NCBI GenBank assembly: GCA_021234155.1
Contig: JAJEKV010000084.1
Span: 3,783,702-3,847,701, forward strand
Source: Isoetes taiwanensis
Taxonomy: Eukaryota; Streptophyta; Lycopodiopsida; Isoetales; Isoetaceae
Direction: 5' to 3'
DNA: 64,000 nucleotides
Below are positions 21,269 to 34,289 of the stretch, one piece after another (position 1 is the stretch's first letter; the number at the start of each line of letters is the position of its first letter). The translations under genes were made by a program, and so were the position numbers. The notes beneath the pieces were generated by a model. That model was not told where the DNA came from and ran no database searches. It saw only the letters and a list, made by a program, of their open reading frames with translations.

Positions 21269-24200
21269 TTCTCCCCCTTGAAGAAATGATCTTTGTCGCT
21301 GCATGCCATTGGGTCTCCCCACCTTGGGATCTTCCTAACACGCAGCAACTGCAATCAGCGTGATACCTACAATATAATCTTTATACATTTATCGCGATTA
21401 CTCTAAAGGTAATTACTTTTTAGAACATTATTCGTTATTATATTATGGAATACTTATCAATTCATAACACCATTAACAAGTTATTCACTATGTTAAGTTA
21501 GACAAAATTTCAGCATTTCATATCTATAATTCTTTCCAGGGTACTCTTCATTCCTTGCAACACATTCCAACAAAACTTGTGTTGCAAGTCTTACCCCATA
21601 ACTTCGACCTCCTTGCCCTCCGGAGGCTCTCTTGGCTTGGTCGACACTACGTTAGTACCCGTTTTAATTTTTTTAATAAATTTTGGTTATATGGTGACCA
21701 ACCCACCTATCTACATGAATGCATGGCTAATCTCCGTGGGAAGAGGATGAATCTTCCATAATGGCCGTGGAGATAAGCGCCCTATATGCCTATATGCCCT
21801 CATGCCTACACCTCTAGTTGCCCGGCGTGGAGGATATCCTTCTGTGTGGGGGATTGGAAGGATGGATTCCTCCTATCAAAACATATATATGGGCTAAGGT
21901 GCTTTCCTATCAATGCATTCCTTAATGACCTCTTTTCTCTTGGTTAGTCTACTTCCCGTGGGACAGTAGACTTTCTAATCTACCTTCCACTTCCCAAGCC
22001 CCAAGCGGGCTTAGGGTCATGCCTACATTGACATTACACCGACGTCTAGAGATCACCGTAGTGGTCTCATCATCGATAACAATGCGATCCATACCAAGCA
22101 TGGGTTGCATGCGTGTAATCTATACAAGAATTAACCTACACAAATCGACATGCGAGCGATTTCTTGGAGATGACCTTGCCGTCCCATTGCTCCATAAATT
22201 GTGGAGTCTTTGCTTTACTAAATCTTTCTTAAGTACCCGCGTGTGGCGTCTTCCCAACACGGTAAGTGTTTCCACTTGACCAAATACTGGAGGAATTAGG
22301 ACCTCCTTGTCTTCTTAAAAGCTCTATCAAGAATCATTTGGAACTATTTCCAGCTGCTCCTCGTCATTTCCAACAACGTTGGAAGTGTCAAAGACTTAAA
22401 TGCGGGTTTGGGTATGCTTCTTCAACAAACTCCGTGGAAGACCTTGTGAATCTTTAGGTGTCTTGGCAATTCCAACTTGTAGGATTGATTACCTACTCTC
22501 TTGATTATTACGAAGGGTCCAGCCACCTTGGAGCAAGCTTCTTGCAATTCCCAATCGAGCGCTGTTTTACCTTGATCTTGAGCCAAACATCATCTCCAAC
22601 TTTGAACTCTCTTACCGTTCGTGCTTATCGGCGTGATGCTCTTTTTGCGACTTCTTCTTTGCTACGAATAACCTCGAACTTCTTCCACGACTCTTTGCAT
22701 ATCGGCCAACATCTGCTGCGAAACTTCTACTTTTGACGGGGGTTGTGCCAAATTAATGCGGAGTTAAACAGCGATAGCCATAATTGATCATAAATGGCGA
22801 CATTTGGGGCGATTCACCTTAATGCTATTGTATGCAAACTCCACCAAGTGAATGAATTTCTTCCCACATACTTTGCTTATTCGGACATAGTTTAGTAGCA
22901 TGTCTTCTAAGATCCTGTTAGTCCGCTCCATTTATTATCCGTCACGAGGATGATCGCCCGTGCTCATGGATAGCTTAGTCAGATAAGTCGTCGCAAGAGG
23001 TCTTGCCAAAAGGCACTCATGAACCGGATCTCTGTCGGAGATAATCTCCCTTGGCATGCCATGAAGCACGAAGATCTCTTTGGTGAAGAGCTTTCTTTGT
23101 ATCCATAAATTGTATCGTGGTCAAAAGGCACAAAATGCCATCTTTGACAACTTGTCGACCACTACCATCAAGGCATCCTTGCCTCTCGGCATTCTTAGGA
23201 GTCCTGTGATGAAATCCATCTGATTACCTCCCACTTAGCGTTTGGCACTACTAATGGCTCTAATGCCCACGGAATTGAAACTGCTCCGCCTTAGATGCTG
23301 GCGGCATAGCTGACATTCCTTGATGTAGCGAGCTGTTTGCTTCTTCATTCACGGCCAATAATAGGCTGCTTTGCGCTTTGAAATATGTTTTCATGAATCC
23401 CGCATGGCCCAGCTATTGGGCTGTTGTGCGTGTCATGGAGGATCAACTTCCTTACACGATGATTCGAGATGCGCACAACTTGTTCTTATGGTATAACGAG
23501 TTGCCTTCCTTCTTATAATGCTTGAAGGCCTCCGGCTCTTTATCACTGTTCTAGCCTCCTTAGAAGGCTTACCCATATCTCCCCGAAATCCACATCCATT
23601 GGCAAGGACTCTTCAATCTTCTTACCAAAAATTTGGAGAGCGTTGAAATTACGTTGCAATGCACTCTGATTGTCGGGGGGCTGCCTTGAAAAGCGCATCA
23701 CGCTACCACATTGAGCTTCCCGGCTTGTGGAGCTATATCAAAGTGTATTCTCGAGGAACTCCATCCATCATCTTTTTCAAGTTGAGGTGTGGTTGCGTGG
23801 AATACATATTGGAGGCTCACGATGGTCGGTATCAATTGGAACTTCCTTCCCAAGAGGTAGTGCCTCCATATTCTTAGCATACGACAACTGCAAGCAATTC
23901 CGATCGTCGTTGGGTAGCGGCGTCTCGGCGTCGTTCATCTTCACGGAATCATCGCTACCACCGTTCTTCTTACATAAACCTTTGCTGGCTATCTTACTGG
24001 CATCCGTTGCTACAAGCTTATCCTTCTCCGGGTCGGGGGTTTAAGGCTGGGGCTGTTGTTAAAGCTTCCTTCAACAATTCAAACCCCTTTTGGGCTTTCT
24101 TGTGCCAATGCTCTACCCAATCTTTCACCTTCTCGCCCCTCGTTAGGTGCATTACGTGCGGGGCTGCTATCTTAACAAAGTTCTTCCACGAACTTCTGTA

Positions 24201-24270
24201 GTACCACTACTAGGCAGAAAACTTCGACCTCGTGCACATTCTTGGCGCCCGACCCTTTGAATCCTTTGCT

Positions 24271-24795
24271 TCAATCTTGGCGGGGTCCGTCGAGATGCCT
24301 ACGCGAGATCACATGACCAAGGTATTCCACCTTCTGCATTTGTGGCGCCGACAACTTGGCGTTACAGCGGTGTCTTCTCTCAACTTCTCTAGCACCCTTC
24401 TCAAGTGTTGCCGCGTGCCCTTCAAGGGATCTGCTATACACCAAAATGTCATCAAAGAAAACAATCACAAAGGTGTCCGGGAACTCCCGAAGATATCGTT
24501 CATAGAGCCTCATGAGCGTTGCGGGGCATTTGATAAGCCGAAAGGCATCAACTTGTGAACTCATAATGCCCATACCGGCGTCACGAAGGCGGTCTTGTGG
24601 ATATCCTCCTCGCTTTATCCGTGTCGATGATAACGACCTTAAGTCGATTTTGGAGAAGATCTTTGCTCCTTGAAGCTGATCCATCAAGTCAATGCGATCT
24701 TGGGCGCATACTTGTTCTTAATGGTGTGCTTATTCAAGCATCTATAGTCTATGCACATTCTCAAAGATCCATCCTTCTTCTTGACAAAAAAGAAT
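24271..24795 (-). pseudogene. Reverse transcriptase, second copy
   Basis: The best preserved RT stretch is here. Minus-strand 24271-24687 reads MMDQLQGAKIFSKIDLRS, then [35 protein letters not shown] and VEYLGHVIS in one frame. The fingers motif [13 protein letters not shown] lies just upstream at about 24738-24795 after a frameshift. The segment expected between IDLRS and the palm motif (SGYHQIRI-like) is scrambled. Confidence 0.88.
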
Positions 24796-26460
24796 GGAAG
24801 CTCAAGCGGCGAGACACTAGGTCTAATGAAACCTAGGTTCGGCGGCTCCTGCTAGCTTCTTTTTAGCTCGAAACGACAACTCTGCGTTGTCATTCTATAT
24901 GGAGCCTTGCTTGTCGGTTTTGTTCGGTTCGGTGCTATCTGCTTTTCGACTCCCCCTATAAGGAGGGCTGCTTGATCTCATCACGGAAAGAGATGCATGG
25001 AACTCAGGTGATCCAACTTAGCTATTTGCCTCGGCAACTTTGTGAGCATCTTGTCTTCTTTGCTTCCTTCCAATTCCGGCTCACTAATCTCAAGCTTGAG
25101 ATGTATGCTACACTGCTCACTCTTGATGCACTTGAACGGCCGTTTAGAAGACATACAGCATGATGGGAACAACTTCTTTACCTGTTATCTCAATGATCTT
25201 GCCGTCGGTGTTGGGAAGGTCACCTTAAAACTTTCCACAATCAATAATGGCCCTTTGGTCCAAGATTACTCCATACCTATTATCAAGTCATGTTGCCGAT
25301 GCCCATTACCTCCGCCCCCATCGGATCTTAATCCCGGCAAATTCGATGTCAAAGTTGATTCTTTTACACGCGTGCGCCTTCTTGCTCCACTTGCTAAGAC
25401 AAACGGGCCTTGGCTTTGACTTTAATGGTTTCAACTTCAACATTTGAACCATTACGGGAGATGCAAAGTTATGGCTACTTCACGAATCTATTAGGACTAT
25501 AAATGACTTGGCCTTGGCCTTTCCCCTTGTGGAAATTACTTTATCTTGGCTCTGCTTGCTCGGTATCTATTGCGGCAAAGATATGACACTCACCACAGAT
25601 GTAGTCGGCGGGCCTCCTACTGCGCGTCGTCGTCCATCAAAGTGTCCCAATCTCCCAACTTCTTGCTAAGCGCTTGCACTCATGACATATGGGCAGTTTC
25701 TTTGTCCTATGGCCTGGCTGGAAACTGGAAGCAAAGGCTGCTTTTCTATGCACTCTGTCTCTTCTCCTTGGGCATGGCCTGAGAAAAGGATCGCCTTTGC
25801 TTTGGAGTAGTTTGACCCTTCTGTTTGTCTTTGAAGGATACACCTTCTTCTCCTGCTTTTACTTCCCTTGATTGCCACTATATGGGGCTCTAGCTGGTCT
25901 GGGCTGGCTGTTCTCGGGCTGAAACTGCCTTTGCCTTGCCTTTATCTTAGTAATCTTTTTGCCTCGCCCCACTATTAGAGGTCTGTTCTTGCAAACTTAT
26001 TGCCTTGGACTCAAAACCATCTTTGTTCTTGGGTTTTATTGCCCTTACAAACTGGGATCTCCTCATTCGAGACCTTCAATGTAGCTTTCCCGCTGGGTGC
26101 TTCTCTCTCCTAACTTTGGCTTTGCATCTGACCTTAGCCTCATAAATTCCTCTGTGTATTTGTCTACGACTTGTTGCCTTCTGCAACACAGTAGAACTGC
26201 ATCATCTTTTGGACTTGTGCTCTCTTGGGACATAATGGCTTGAAGGCTTTAGCAAACTTCTTGAACCTGCAAGCATCCTGGCAGCCATGAGCCTTGGCAT
26301 AGCCCTTCACCAAATCGTCTGCTGCTCCCTTGGGTTTTTGTTGCCACCCTACCTTTATCCTTATCCTTCATACCACTTAGGCATTGCGTATTAAGCTCAT
26401 CTCGTCAAGCCAAGCCTGCAGCTCCATGCGACCTGTTCTACTTTGAGAATTGCTCCGAAA

Positions 26461-26922
26461 CTACTGCCCTTTCAAACATTTAATCACGAGTCTACTTTTC
26501 TTACACGGTAGTCGAGAGGTTCTTGTGTCCCTTTGTTGTCCCCTCCGTGGTTCCTCTGCCTTTTTAAATGCTGCAACGGACTTGGTTACGCTCTTCTTCT
26601 TCCTCGGAAATCGAGTCTGAATAAAGCTGAGTGGGAGGAGTCGAGCCTGAGGACCTTCCTCTCTTACTCCTCTTCTTGTCTCTACATTCTCAGAAACTGA
26701 TGCTTCGGCGGTTGGCGTTACCCACCGAACCTGCTCCTTTGCTTGTGCGGCTATACCAAAACCTATCTCGAGGTCCGTCCTCATTTGCGATATTTCTTCT
26801 TCTGGGGTCATTTGTCCAAATTCTTCAAGCAGGTTTCTTCTTGCGAATGGCCTGGTAGACTCTGTTCCCACAATAAGTTCAGGTTGTCGTTCTCCTGCGC
26901 TCGGGCCTCTATTTGCATACAC
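26461..26922 (-). pseudogene. gag N-terminal part, second copy
   Basis: A 153-codon minus-strand frame contains LLEEFGQMTPEEEISQMRTD, VRWVTPTAEAS and PRKKKSVTKS. It matches the frames at 15071-15480 of the full element. The N-terminal half is acidic and helical and the C-terminal half basic, as in many plant Ty3 gag proteins. Confidence 0.6.
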
Positions 26923-27345
26923 AAATTGGTTTCATATCTACATGGTTAGTTTTCCTTGCTTTCTTGCTTTATTTATGTTTGTTGGCATGGTTGAGGACAC
27001 AAAATATATCACAAAAACATTTATAGTGCAAGAGGAATGTTATATTTTACTTTATTACACTAATACAAGAACTTGCAACTCTTTTGCTATCACTTACGGT
27101 GATGCGGTAAGATGGATTATCCTCAAAAAGAACTTTTTCACTTGGGCTGTTCCTTTGAATGGCCCAAGTTCCTAAGAGACATTAATTTGGAGATCCACCT
27201 GTAATGCTCTTGCTAAATCTTTCCTGATAGCGGTGGGAGGTGTAGGCTAGCATCGCTGGCAGTCTTGCACACAGCAAAGTATGGCGAAGTCGAAGGCGTC
27301 AGTGCTACAGCTCTTTTCACCCGGGGATTGCATACTGGGGAGGGC

Positions 27346-30288
27346 CGGGGGTGCCCCGAGAGAACAGCCATTCATGTACCACTCGCGATACACTGATCTT
27401 CCTCGACTAAGCCGGTTATGAAGTACTTGATAACCTTGGCCGATAGAATTCTATATGGTAGGACCTGCCGCACCATCTTTGCCGACCTTGTCCATCGATG
27501 GAACATCCTCCATAAATCTGCCCCCTTCCGTGGTCTGTTCCACCGCCTTGAGGAGATCATGAACCCTCGTCGAGATAATGATGCTCCTAGACCACCAATT
27601 TATCCGCCCATGTTCGACCTTTTGAAATCAAAACCAAAACTATGTTGGCAAAGTTTGAGCCTCCTAAGTAGCCAAGTCTACACTCATGATCAAGTTCAGA
27701 TATGGAGTACATGATCTTGTTGGTGAAAGTTAATATCACGCCCATTGGGAGACAAATACTTTGTCCGATTGTCCGGATGCAAAAAAGACAAGGAAACCGA
27801 AAATCCGTGTCGGTCATGTCCGCACACGCCTTTGTACCAATCGCTTCTATGTCACTTTGTCATAAAAAGGGTGGGTCTCGATCATATTGATGACAAATAG
27901 TGCCACCGGTCCGTGCCGCCTGCACCACCAAATCCCTTTGTGTCCCAAAGTTACCGTAAATGGGGGAGCTATCGCCTACCTTAAATGGGACCACCCCCTC
28001 AATCCAAGCTTCCTCCTCTGAATTGCCATAGCACGCACGCCTGGAAAGGAAGGGTTTTGACGCTACGCTTTCAGCCTTGGTGTTGATGTAGGGTTGACAT
28101 AGACGGTTCACCTTCATGTCTTCCTCATCAAGGGCAGCCTTTTCCTTGTAATAATCAAAATCATGGTATTCATTAGATGCAACGCTGCGTAATCCCTCGC
28201 GATGCCTTCTTTTCTAACGCACGCCGCCGCTTTTAGATCGCGGGTATAATCCTTTGGCGCCCCCGCATTTTAGAACTCCTAGTCTTCCTTAAGCGTGATT
28301 GTTCCATCCAAGATTCTCGGGCCTTGTAGGTCAAGCTGTTTTTTTCCTGTGAGGCCCCAGATCCTCTTCATGAACTGCTTGTCAAACAACTTGGGGTCCG
28401 CCCGATGGAAATTCTCCATTGCTGCCCTTCCTTTGCCTCTTGTCCATTGAGCCCATATCTCAATCCATTTCTCCCAGACCTCAAGCTAGAATGAGGTCAT
28501 ATTGGTCCGAGAGACTCTCGGCCTTTCCTTGGTGTTCTCTTCTTTCTCCTCTTCATCCTCTCCCTCATCATCTTCGCCCCTCCGCCAGAACATATCTGCA
28601 TAGTTTTTCAAAAGGTCTTCCACTTATCCGAGGGAGCCCTGCTTCCTTTAGGACGCCGAGGACAACCCAATGCTTTCTCGTTGCCTAGCGGTATGATCCG
28701 GTCGATAAGGGGCTGCATTCAAATAATGTACCAATGTCGAAAGCATGATAGTATCTACAAACACCAAATAAACAAAAAATAGTAGTCTCCGGGTTTCTCG
28801 ACTCACGAGTCGAGAAAGTCCTTTGAATGTCTAATTTTCTTTACTTTTCGATTTCTCGACTCGAAGTCGAGAAAGCTCTAGATCCTTTGATTTTTCAGGT
28901 TGCTTTTTTCGACTCATGAACAGAAACCCCAGTGATAATCGAAATGTTAGGATGGTAGGCTTTCTCGACTCGGGCGAAATGAAATGGAAAGAATATGAGA
29001 GTTATTTACCTTTTACGAAGCCGATACTTCGCTATTGTGTTCTCCGGCAAAGAGCTAATGCCGCCGCTTGCTGTCGGGCGCTCACCGAAAGAACTCGCGA
29101 CTCTCGCTGGCATATCTATCCTGATCCTTTTGCGCACCTCCTTCTCCTCGCTCGCAATACTTGCGCCGCCTCACTCAATGCCGATCGCCCACTACCTGTA
29201 ACCGGACGCTTTTTCCCTTCGTGTCTTCCTCGACTTCAAATTCTAACAACCGACCGGCCGATTCGCTAAAAGGTATGACATCCGGCAGTATTGATCTGCA
29301 ATGTGATGTCGCACCATCGTTCGAATCTCCAAAGATGTGGCCGGATTAAATTCCTCAGGAACAAGACGGTATCTCCCGCGTAAACCTTCAAATTGCCTAA
29401 TGTCCAAGAGCAGCCTTGTGTGATATTCCCAACGGATAATACCGAGCCACCGCTTCCATTTTCTCAGGCTCTCTCGTGGAAATCCTGATCTTATCATCCG
29501 ATCCATTATTGGGGAGTTGACCATATTTTGCCTCCTTCATCCATCTGATTCCTCCCATGTGGTGTCATCTTCTCCATCTTTTAGTCTTTGGCGACTTTTT
29601 TTCAGAGGAACCACAACTTCATTCCCCATCACAGAGTGTTGTAGAGTCTTCAAAGACAAGAGAAGTGAAGCTCCCGTATTGAACAGTTTTTTTCCTGACT
29701 CGAAATCTCCATTCCAAGCTCCCCGGATGTTAGGGTCCCGCCTCCTTCATCCCTTCCATCCTTCCACCCAAGTTCTCGACAATTTAAAGGCGCCCGCTTT
29801 TTTCTGCCCTTCGCCTTTGCTCATGGAAGAGTGAGAATAATTTGAAACTGATAATTTTTGGTGTGATAGAACTTACTCTTCCGGCAGTCCTCGACATGTA
29901 GTGTTAAATGCTTCAATCTGGCGCCCGAGACGGAGAGCACAACACCGATTTTCTTGTACTTTGTCTCCCGAGCTTTCTTGTCCCTTTGGTGGAGAAACGT
30001 GATCTTTCTCCTTCCCACTTGTTGATACCGACATATACCACCAAGAATCGCTGGGTGTGTCAAGAAGTCGCCTCCACCCCTCGGCGACGATTTAAGAACG
30101 GAGTTCGCCAGTGATCACTAGTGAGTCCGCCGTGAATGCCGCAAGAAGAAAGGATGGACTGCTTAAGGTATTCACAAAAGAAAAACCTCGTGAGCTCACC
30201 GGGTGTTTGTCTTCTTCTTCTTGCCGCCAGAACCAAAGATCCCTCCTGGGGATTTTTGAGATCATCAAAGCTTTGACGGAGTCGCCAT
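27346..30288 (-). pseudogene. Decayed multi-exon gene of unknown function, copy B
   Basis: This is the longer homologue of the gene at 1-1608. The minus-strand ATG lies at 30288 in the same GGAGTCGCCATG context. Coding-like blocks run downstream: 29821-30063; 29243-29524 (with LRKWKRWLGIIRWEYHTR and FEGLRGRYRLVPEEFNP); about 28340-28500 (with KLFDKQFMKRIWGLTGKK); 27860-28117 (with EEEAWIEGVVPFKVGDSS); 27587-27817; and 27372-27560. These have natural protein composition but lie in different frames. No domain was recognised. The far (C-terminal) part abuts the truncated retroelement. Confidence 0.45.
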
Positions 30289-33200
30289 GTTCAGATGCCC
30301 CCTTCATCATCCTTCCCCCCGACGGGACTTTCCTCAGAATTTAAGTTTTCTCCGCTGGTTTGAGTTTTAGGACCGCATGTAAAAAAATGGTCTATATTTT
30401 TGGAGTTCTTTAGTTTGAATTTAAAAGACATGCACCATTTATGAAAAAAAAGCGGCTAATAATAGGTAGAAAAAGACGGTTAGCTTTTAGCCCCCAAACA
30501 CTATTTTTGAAATTTAATCACATCAAGACTTTAGTGAGCTGAGCGATGTTTATCTTCATCGCGCATTGGCGGACCTTGAGTTCGAGGCGAGCATCGACCG
30601 TAGTTTACTTTAGTTTGGAATGGCGCCGCGACGCTGTAAGCTGCTAAACACTATTTTGCTTATGTGTGTTTTTCCTGGACCGCATTGGCCCTATTGCAAG
30701 CAGCTTGATTTGATCGATGAGCACGGAGCTAAGGTAGGAAGTGAGAGAGCCGCCGCACCTGAACTCTACACCGCCAGCCATGGAACGGGATACGCGAATC
30801 GCAGTTGATACAAGTATTAGATGCGAATACACTTTGATGAGACCGGACGTAAGAAGCAAAGACTCTAGGTGAGGCCGCGGGATCCGCGGATACAAAGGGG
30901 TCAAGGAATTACCGCGAAGAGGTGAGTTTCGTGAGATGCCTATGTTATTTCGCTTGAGAACATGCCGCCCTGTGGTTAAATAATGGAACCGCTGATAAGT
31001 CGACGGATTCATCGCTTCCTTGTCCAACATTTTTCAGCTTCTCGAGATGATTTACTCTCCGGGTGAGAGATGCTCGGCAAGGAAACAATGGATCGGGGTA
31101 AAGAACAGCCCGCTTTTAGGTGTATTTTTCATGGATCATTTTCTTGGAATGTTGTACATAGATCGTGCTAGGTCTAAGGCCCAGAGATGCGGTTCAAATG
31201 CATCCTCTTGTAGTTAGTCGGAGGGCCTCCACCCGGCCGAAACCACTCCTCTTTGCAATATTCGGGAAGATGGTTCAAGGAGAGGCTCTCGCATGTGCTA
31301 GAGGCACTTGGGACTAAAAACAGAGAATACAAAGTGCAAGAGTTGTAGAGAATGCAAGCCTTGGCTTCCTCTCGCGGGTTTCCCCTGGTTAGCTGTAGAG
31401 GCCTCCACCCCGGCCCCTCCCCTTCGCAATATTCGGACGAAGATGGTTCGGCGGAGAGTGACTCGACCGGTCGAGGCCACCGCCACCACACAGGAGAATT
31501 GGTCGGGAGTGACTCAAGCAGCCTTGAACGCGATCGCGAATTGCTTACATTTTCACCGCAAGTCGAATGCCTTGGCCATCCAACTCCTGCCAGTAGACAT
31601 GGAGTGCCGCTGGTTAAGGCATTCCTACAGGCTGCAGTTGCGCATTGTAGGGGCCTCCACCCGGTTAGACAGAGCCCCTCCCCTTAGAGCCGATATTCGG
31701 CCGAAGATGGTTCCGGGCGGAGAGTGGCACCGAACCCCGGTAGAGGCCACCACGCACCACCTGAGAATTGGGCGTTAGAGGATTCTCGACTAGCGCAGTC
31801 GAGAATGCATCGTTGGCTTCGCAGTGTCTACATTCTCGACTTCGCAAATTAGAATGCCTAGCCATCGAGAACTTCAGGATGGTACCATGGAGTCTCTTGC
31901 CCAGGTTGGGTAAGGCATTCAGGCTCGCGAGCCGAGAATGCATACAAAGAAGTTCTGGGTTTCCCCTGGTTAGTGTAGAGGCCTTCATCCAATGAGCCAT
32001 CCCCTTATTCCCAATTACGGCGAAGATGGTTCAAGGAGATGGTCTTTGATTGGGTAGAGGCCCGCTGCACCACACGAGAATTGGAAAGAGAGTTGGCCCT
32101 CAGTCAAAACCACTTCCCTTACCGCAATATCAGAGGAAGATAGTTTGAAGGAGAGTGGTTGAACCGCCCGCGCCAGCTCTAGAATGCACTAGAAGCTCGC
32201 ATTTTCTCCTCACTCACGAAAGCAAAACAACACCGCGGGTTAGTCGCGGTGGCCTCCCACCCACCGAGCCGATCCTCTTCGCAATATTCGGCGAGGATGG
32301 TTGAAGGAGAAAGTGGTTCTGGACCGGGTGGAGGCACTAGCAACGCACAAAAAGGGCCGCATTGACAGGGTATGACATTCTCGACTCACGAAGTCGAAGG
32401 CTGCAAAGAGCTTAAAAAGAATGTGAAGCATTGACGGTGTGTGCAATCAGCGAAGTCGAGAATCCTCAACGACCAGCGGTCGAGCCCACACTCCCTCTTC
32501 TGCGCCTGCGGCGAGAAATTCGACTTCGGCGGTCGAGAAGAAGCACCGTACTTCCTCGGATTGCTGGCAGTCGGTATTCTCAACCGCCCTCACGCATGTC
32601 TCCCCGGCGGAGGATATGCCGTGAGTTAGAAATGCATTCTCACGTGGAAGCAATTCCTATTCTTAGTTCTTCTTTGGGAGAAAACATTCCTAGTTATGTT
32701 CTCATATGAAACATTCTTAGACAGTTTAGCTATATCTTTTGTGAATCTCTTCCTCAAGTAATGCTCATAATATCTTACTTCCTAACACCTGCCTCTCGAT
32801 GAGTGACATCTCGTTGCTTGCTACTACTCTAACCACTATTCTCACTTGTGCATGTACAATGTATTCAATTCAACCACAAGCAAGAAAAAGATAACAAAAA
32901 CAGAAAAAACAATACAAAAGGAAAAACGATAAATGAGAGATTAGTGAGATTAATGAGAAAACAAGAAACAAAGGAGACAAATGAGATTAATGAGAAAACA
33001 GAGAACAAAGATCGAAATGAGATTAAAAAGGGTATGATATTACAAAAACATACCCGGAAGATTTGTTTGGATGAGGAGGAGGCTTCCGTTCGATTCCATG
33101 TGGGTATAGTCGATTCAAAGCTTGAATAAGGATTTGTCTGGCCAGAATTGTATCGTGGATTAATAAGAGCCTCTAACAAATGTAATATAAGTAAAAAAAT

Positions 33201-34289
33201 GAAGAAAGGACTTACAAAACTAAAAAGCAGCACTAAAAAGGGCCTCACTTTCTTCTCGTGCAGTAACCTTCGCCAACACTCAATTCAAGGGCGAGAACTT
33301 CGGGCTGAAGCGTCCCGACCATCCGCCAAGTTGCCGTCATAAGATGGCCTTGAATGGTTCTACTCGATGACGCCTTCGACCCAAAAGCGGGCTTAAGGAA
33401 AATACAGAGCTCAAGAGTGATCGAGAAAATGTGGGAGGAAGAATGGTCTGGGGAGAGGAAGAGGGTGCAAGCATCGCCGCACTCCGAACCCTCGTGAAAA
33501 GTGCAATAATAAACTTCGTCACGCAGGGCCATGCCCTCCATGACGGGCGATGCAGTGGATTGCCGACATGGCCGCTTTCAGCCCTCGAGGAGGCGCCCGC
33601 ACATGACAAGATATGAAAGGTTAGGTTATATGTTTATATATGTTACCTTATATATTTAATATGGTTTCAATGGTTGAATAGTTTCAATGGTTATATATGG
33701 TTACAATGTTTACATATGGTTTAGAATGAGTATGGTTGTATGGTTTAATATGGTTATATGATTTTAGTTAATATGGTTGTATGATTTAATATGGTTATAT
33801 TTAATATGTTTGTATGGTTTTATATGGTTCATATGGTCATATTTGTGGTGTTTGGGGCTATATGGTTTTAATGTGAGATTTTTCATTCGTGGAGCATGTG
33901 AGATGAGTAAAATGGAGCCAAGGAAGTCCAAAGAGGCCATTGCCCTAGGCTCCAATGGAGGAAGAAGGGTTGCCTTTTGTTGCACCCTTGCAACCAAATC
34001 GGGTATTTGCAGAGGGCATAATAACCGCAGCTTGATCCATTTGATAGTGTGAATGATGAGAGGCTGGGGAGATGAACATCTTGGAGTTGGCATTGTGAAG
34101 CTTCTTATCGGTTGATACAATCATGTCCTGTGGAAGCTCTAGTGATTGCATTGTGTGCTCGTGGCTGCCGGAGTCCCAAGCTCGAGTTGAGATGGCCAAT
34201 TAGATATATTACACACAAGAATGGTGATACTCTAGAATGCCCCATCAACTACACACCCCAAGGCCCACCCAAGGCCATGTGGAAGATTT
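28692..34289. repeat. Segmental duplication, copy B
   Basis: This copy matches 1-8255 but lacks the Helitron: GTTACCTTA ending at 33650 joins directly to TATATTTAAT at 33651. Dispersed palindromes and stem-loop repeats of copy A recur (TCTCGACT types near 28792, 28850, 31785 and 31835; GGCCTCCACC types at about 31205-32335). The LTR insertion of copy A is also absent, so the DUF7869-like gene continues past 34289. Confidence 0.9.

Larger units (their letters stand above)
21269..27345 (-). mobile_element. Second internal region of the Ty3 element, 5'-truncated
   Basis: This is collinear with 9775 to about 15890. Domains on the minus strand: chromodomain-like and integrase end (about 22130-22560), integrase core (about 22750-23400), RNase H interval (about 23430-24260), RT (24271-24795), protease (about 25300-25500), gag (about 25560-26940) and part of the leader. 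It stops near 27345, where sequence changes to that flanking duplication copy B. No third LTR is present. Confidence 0.88.
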
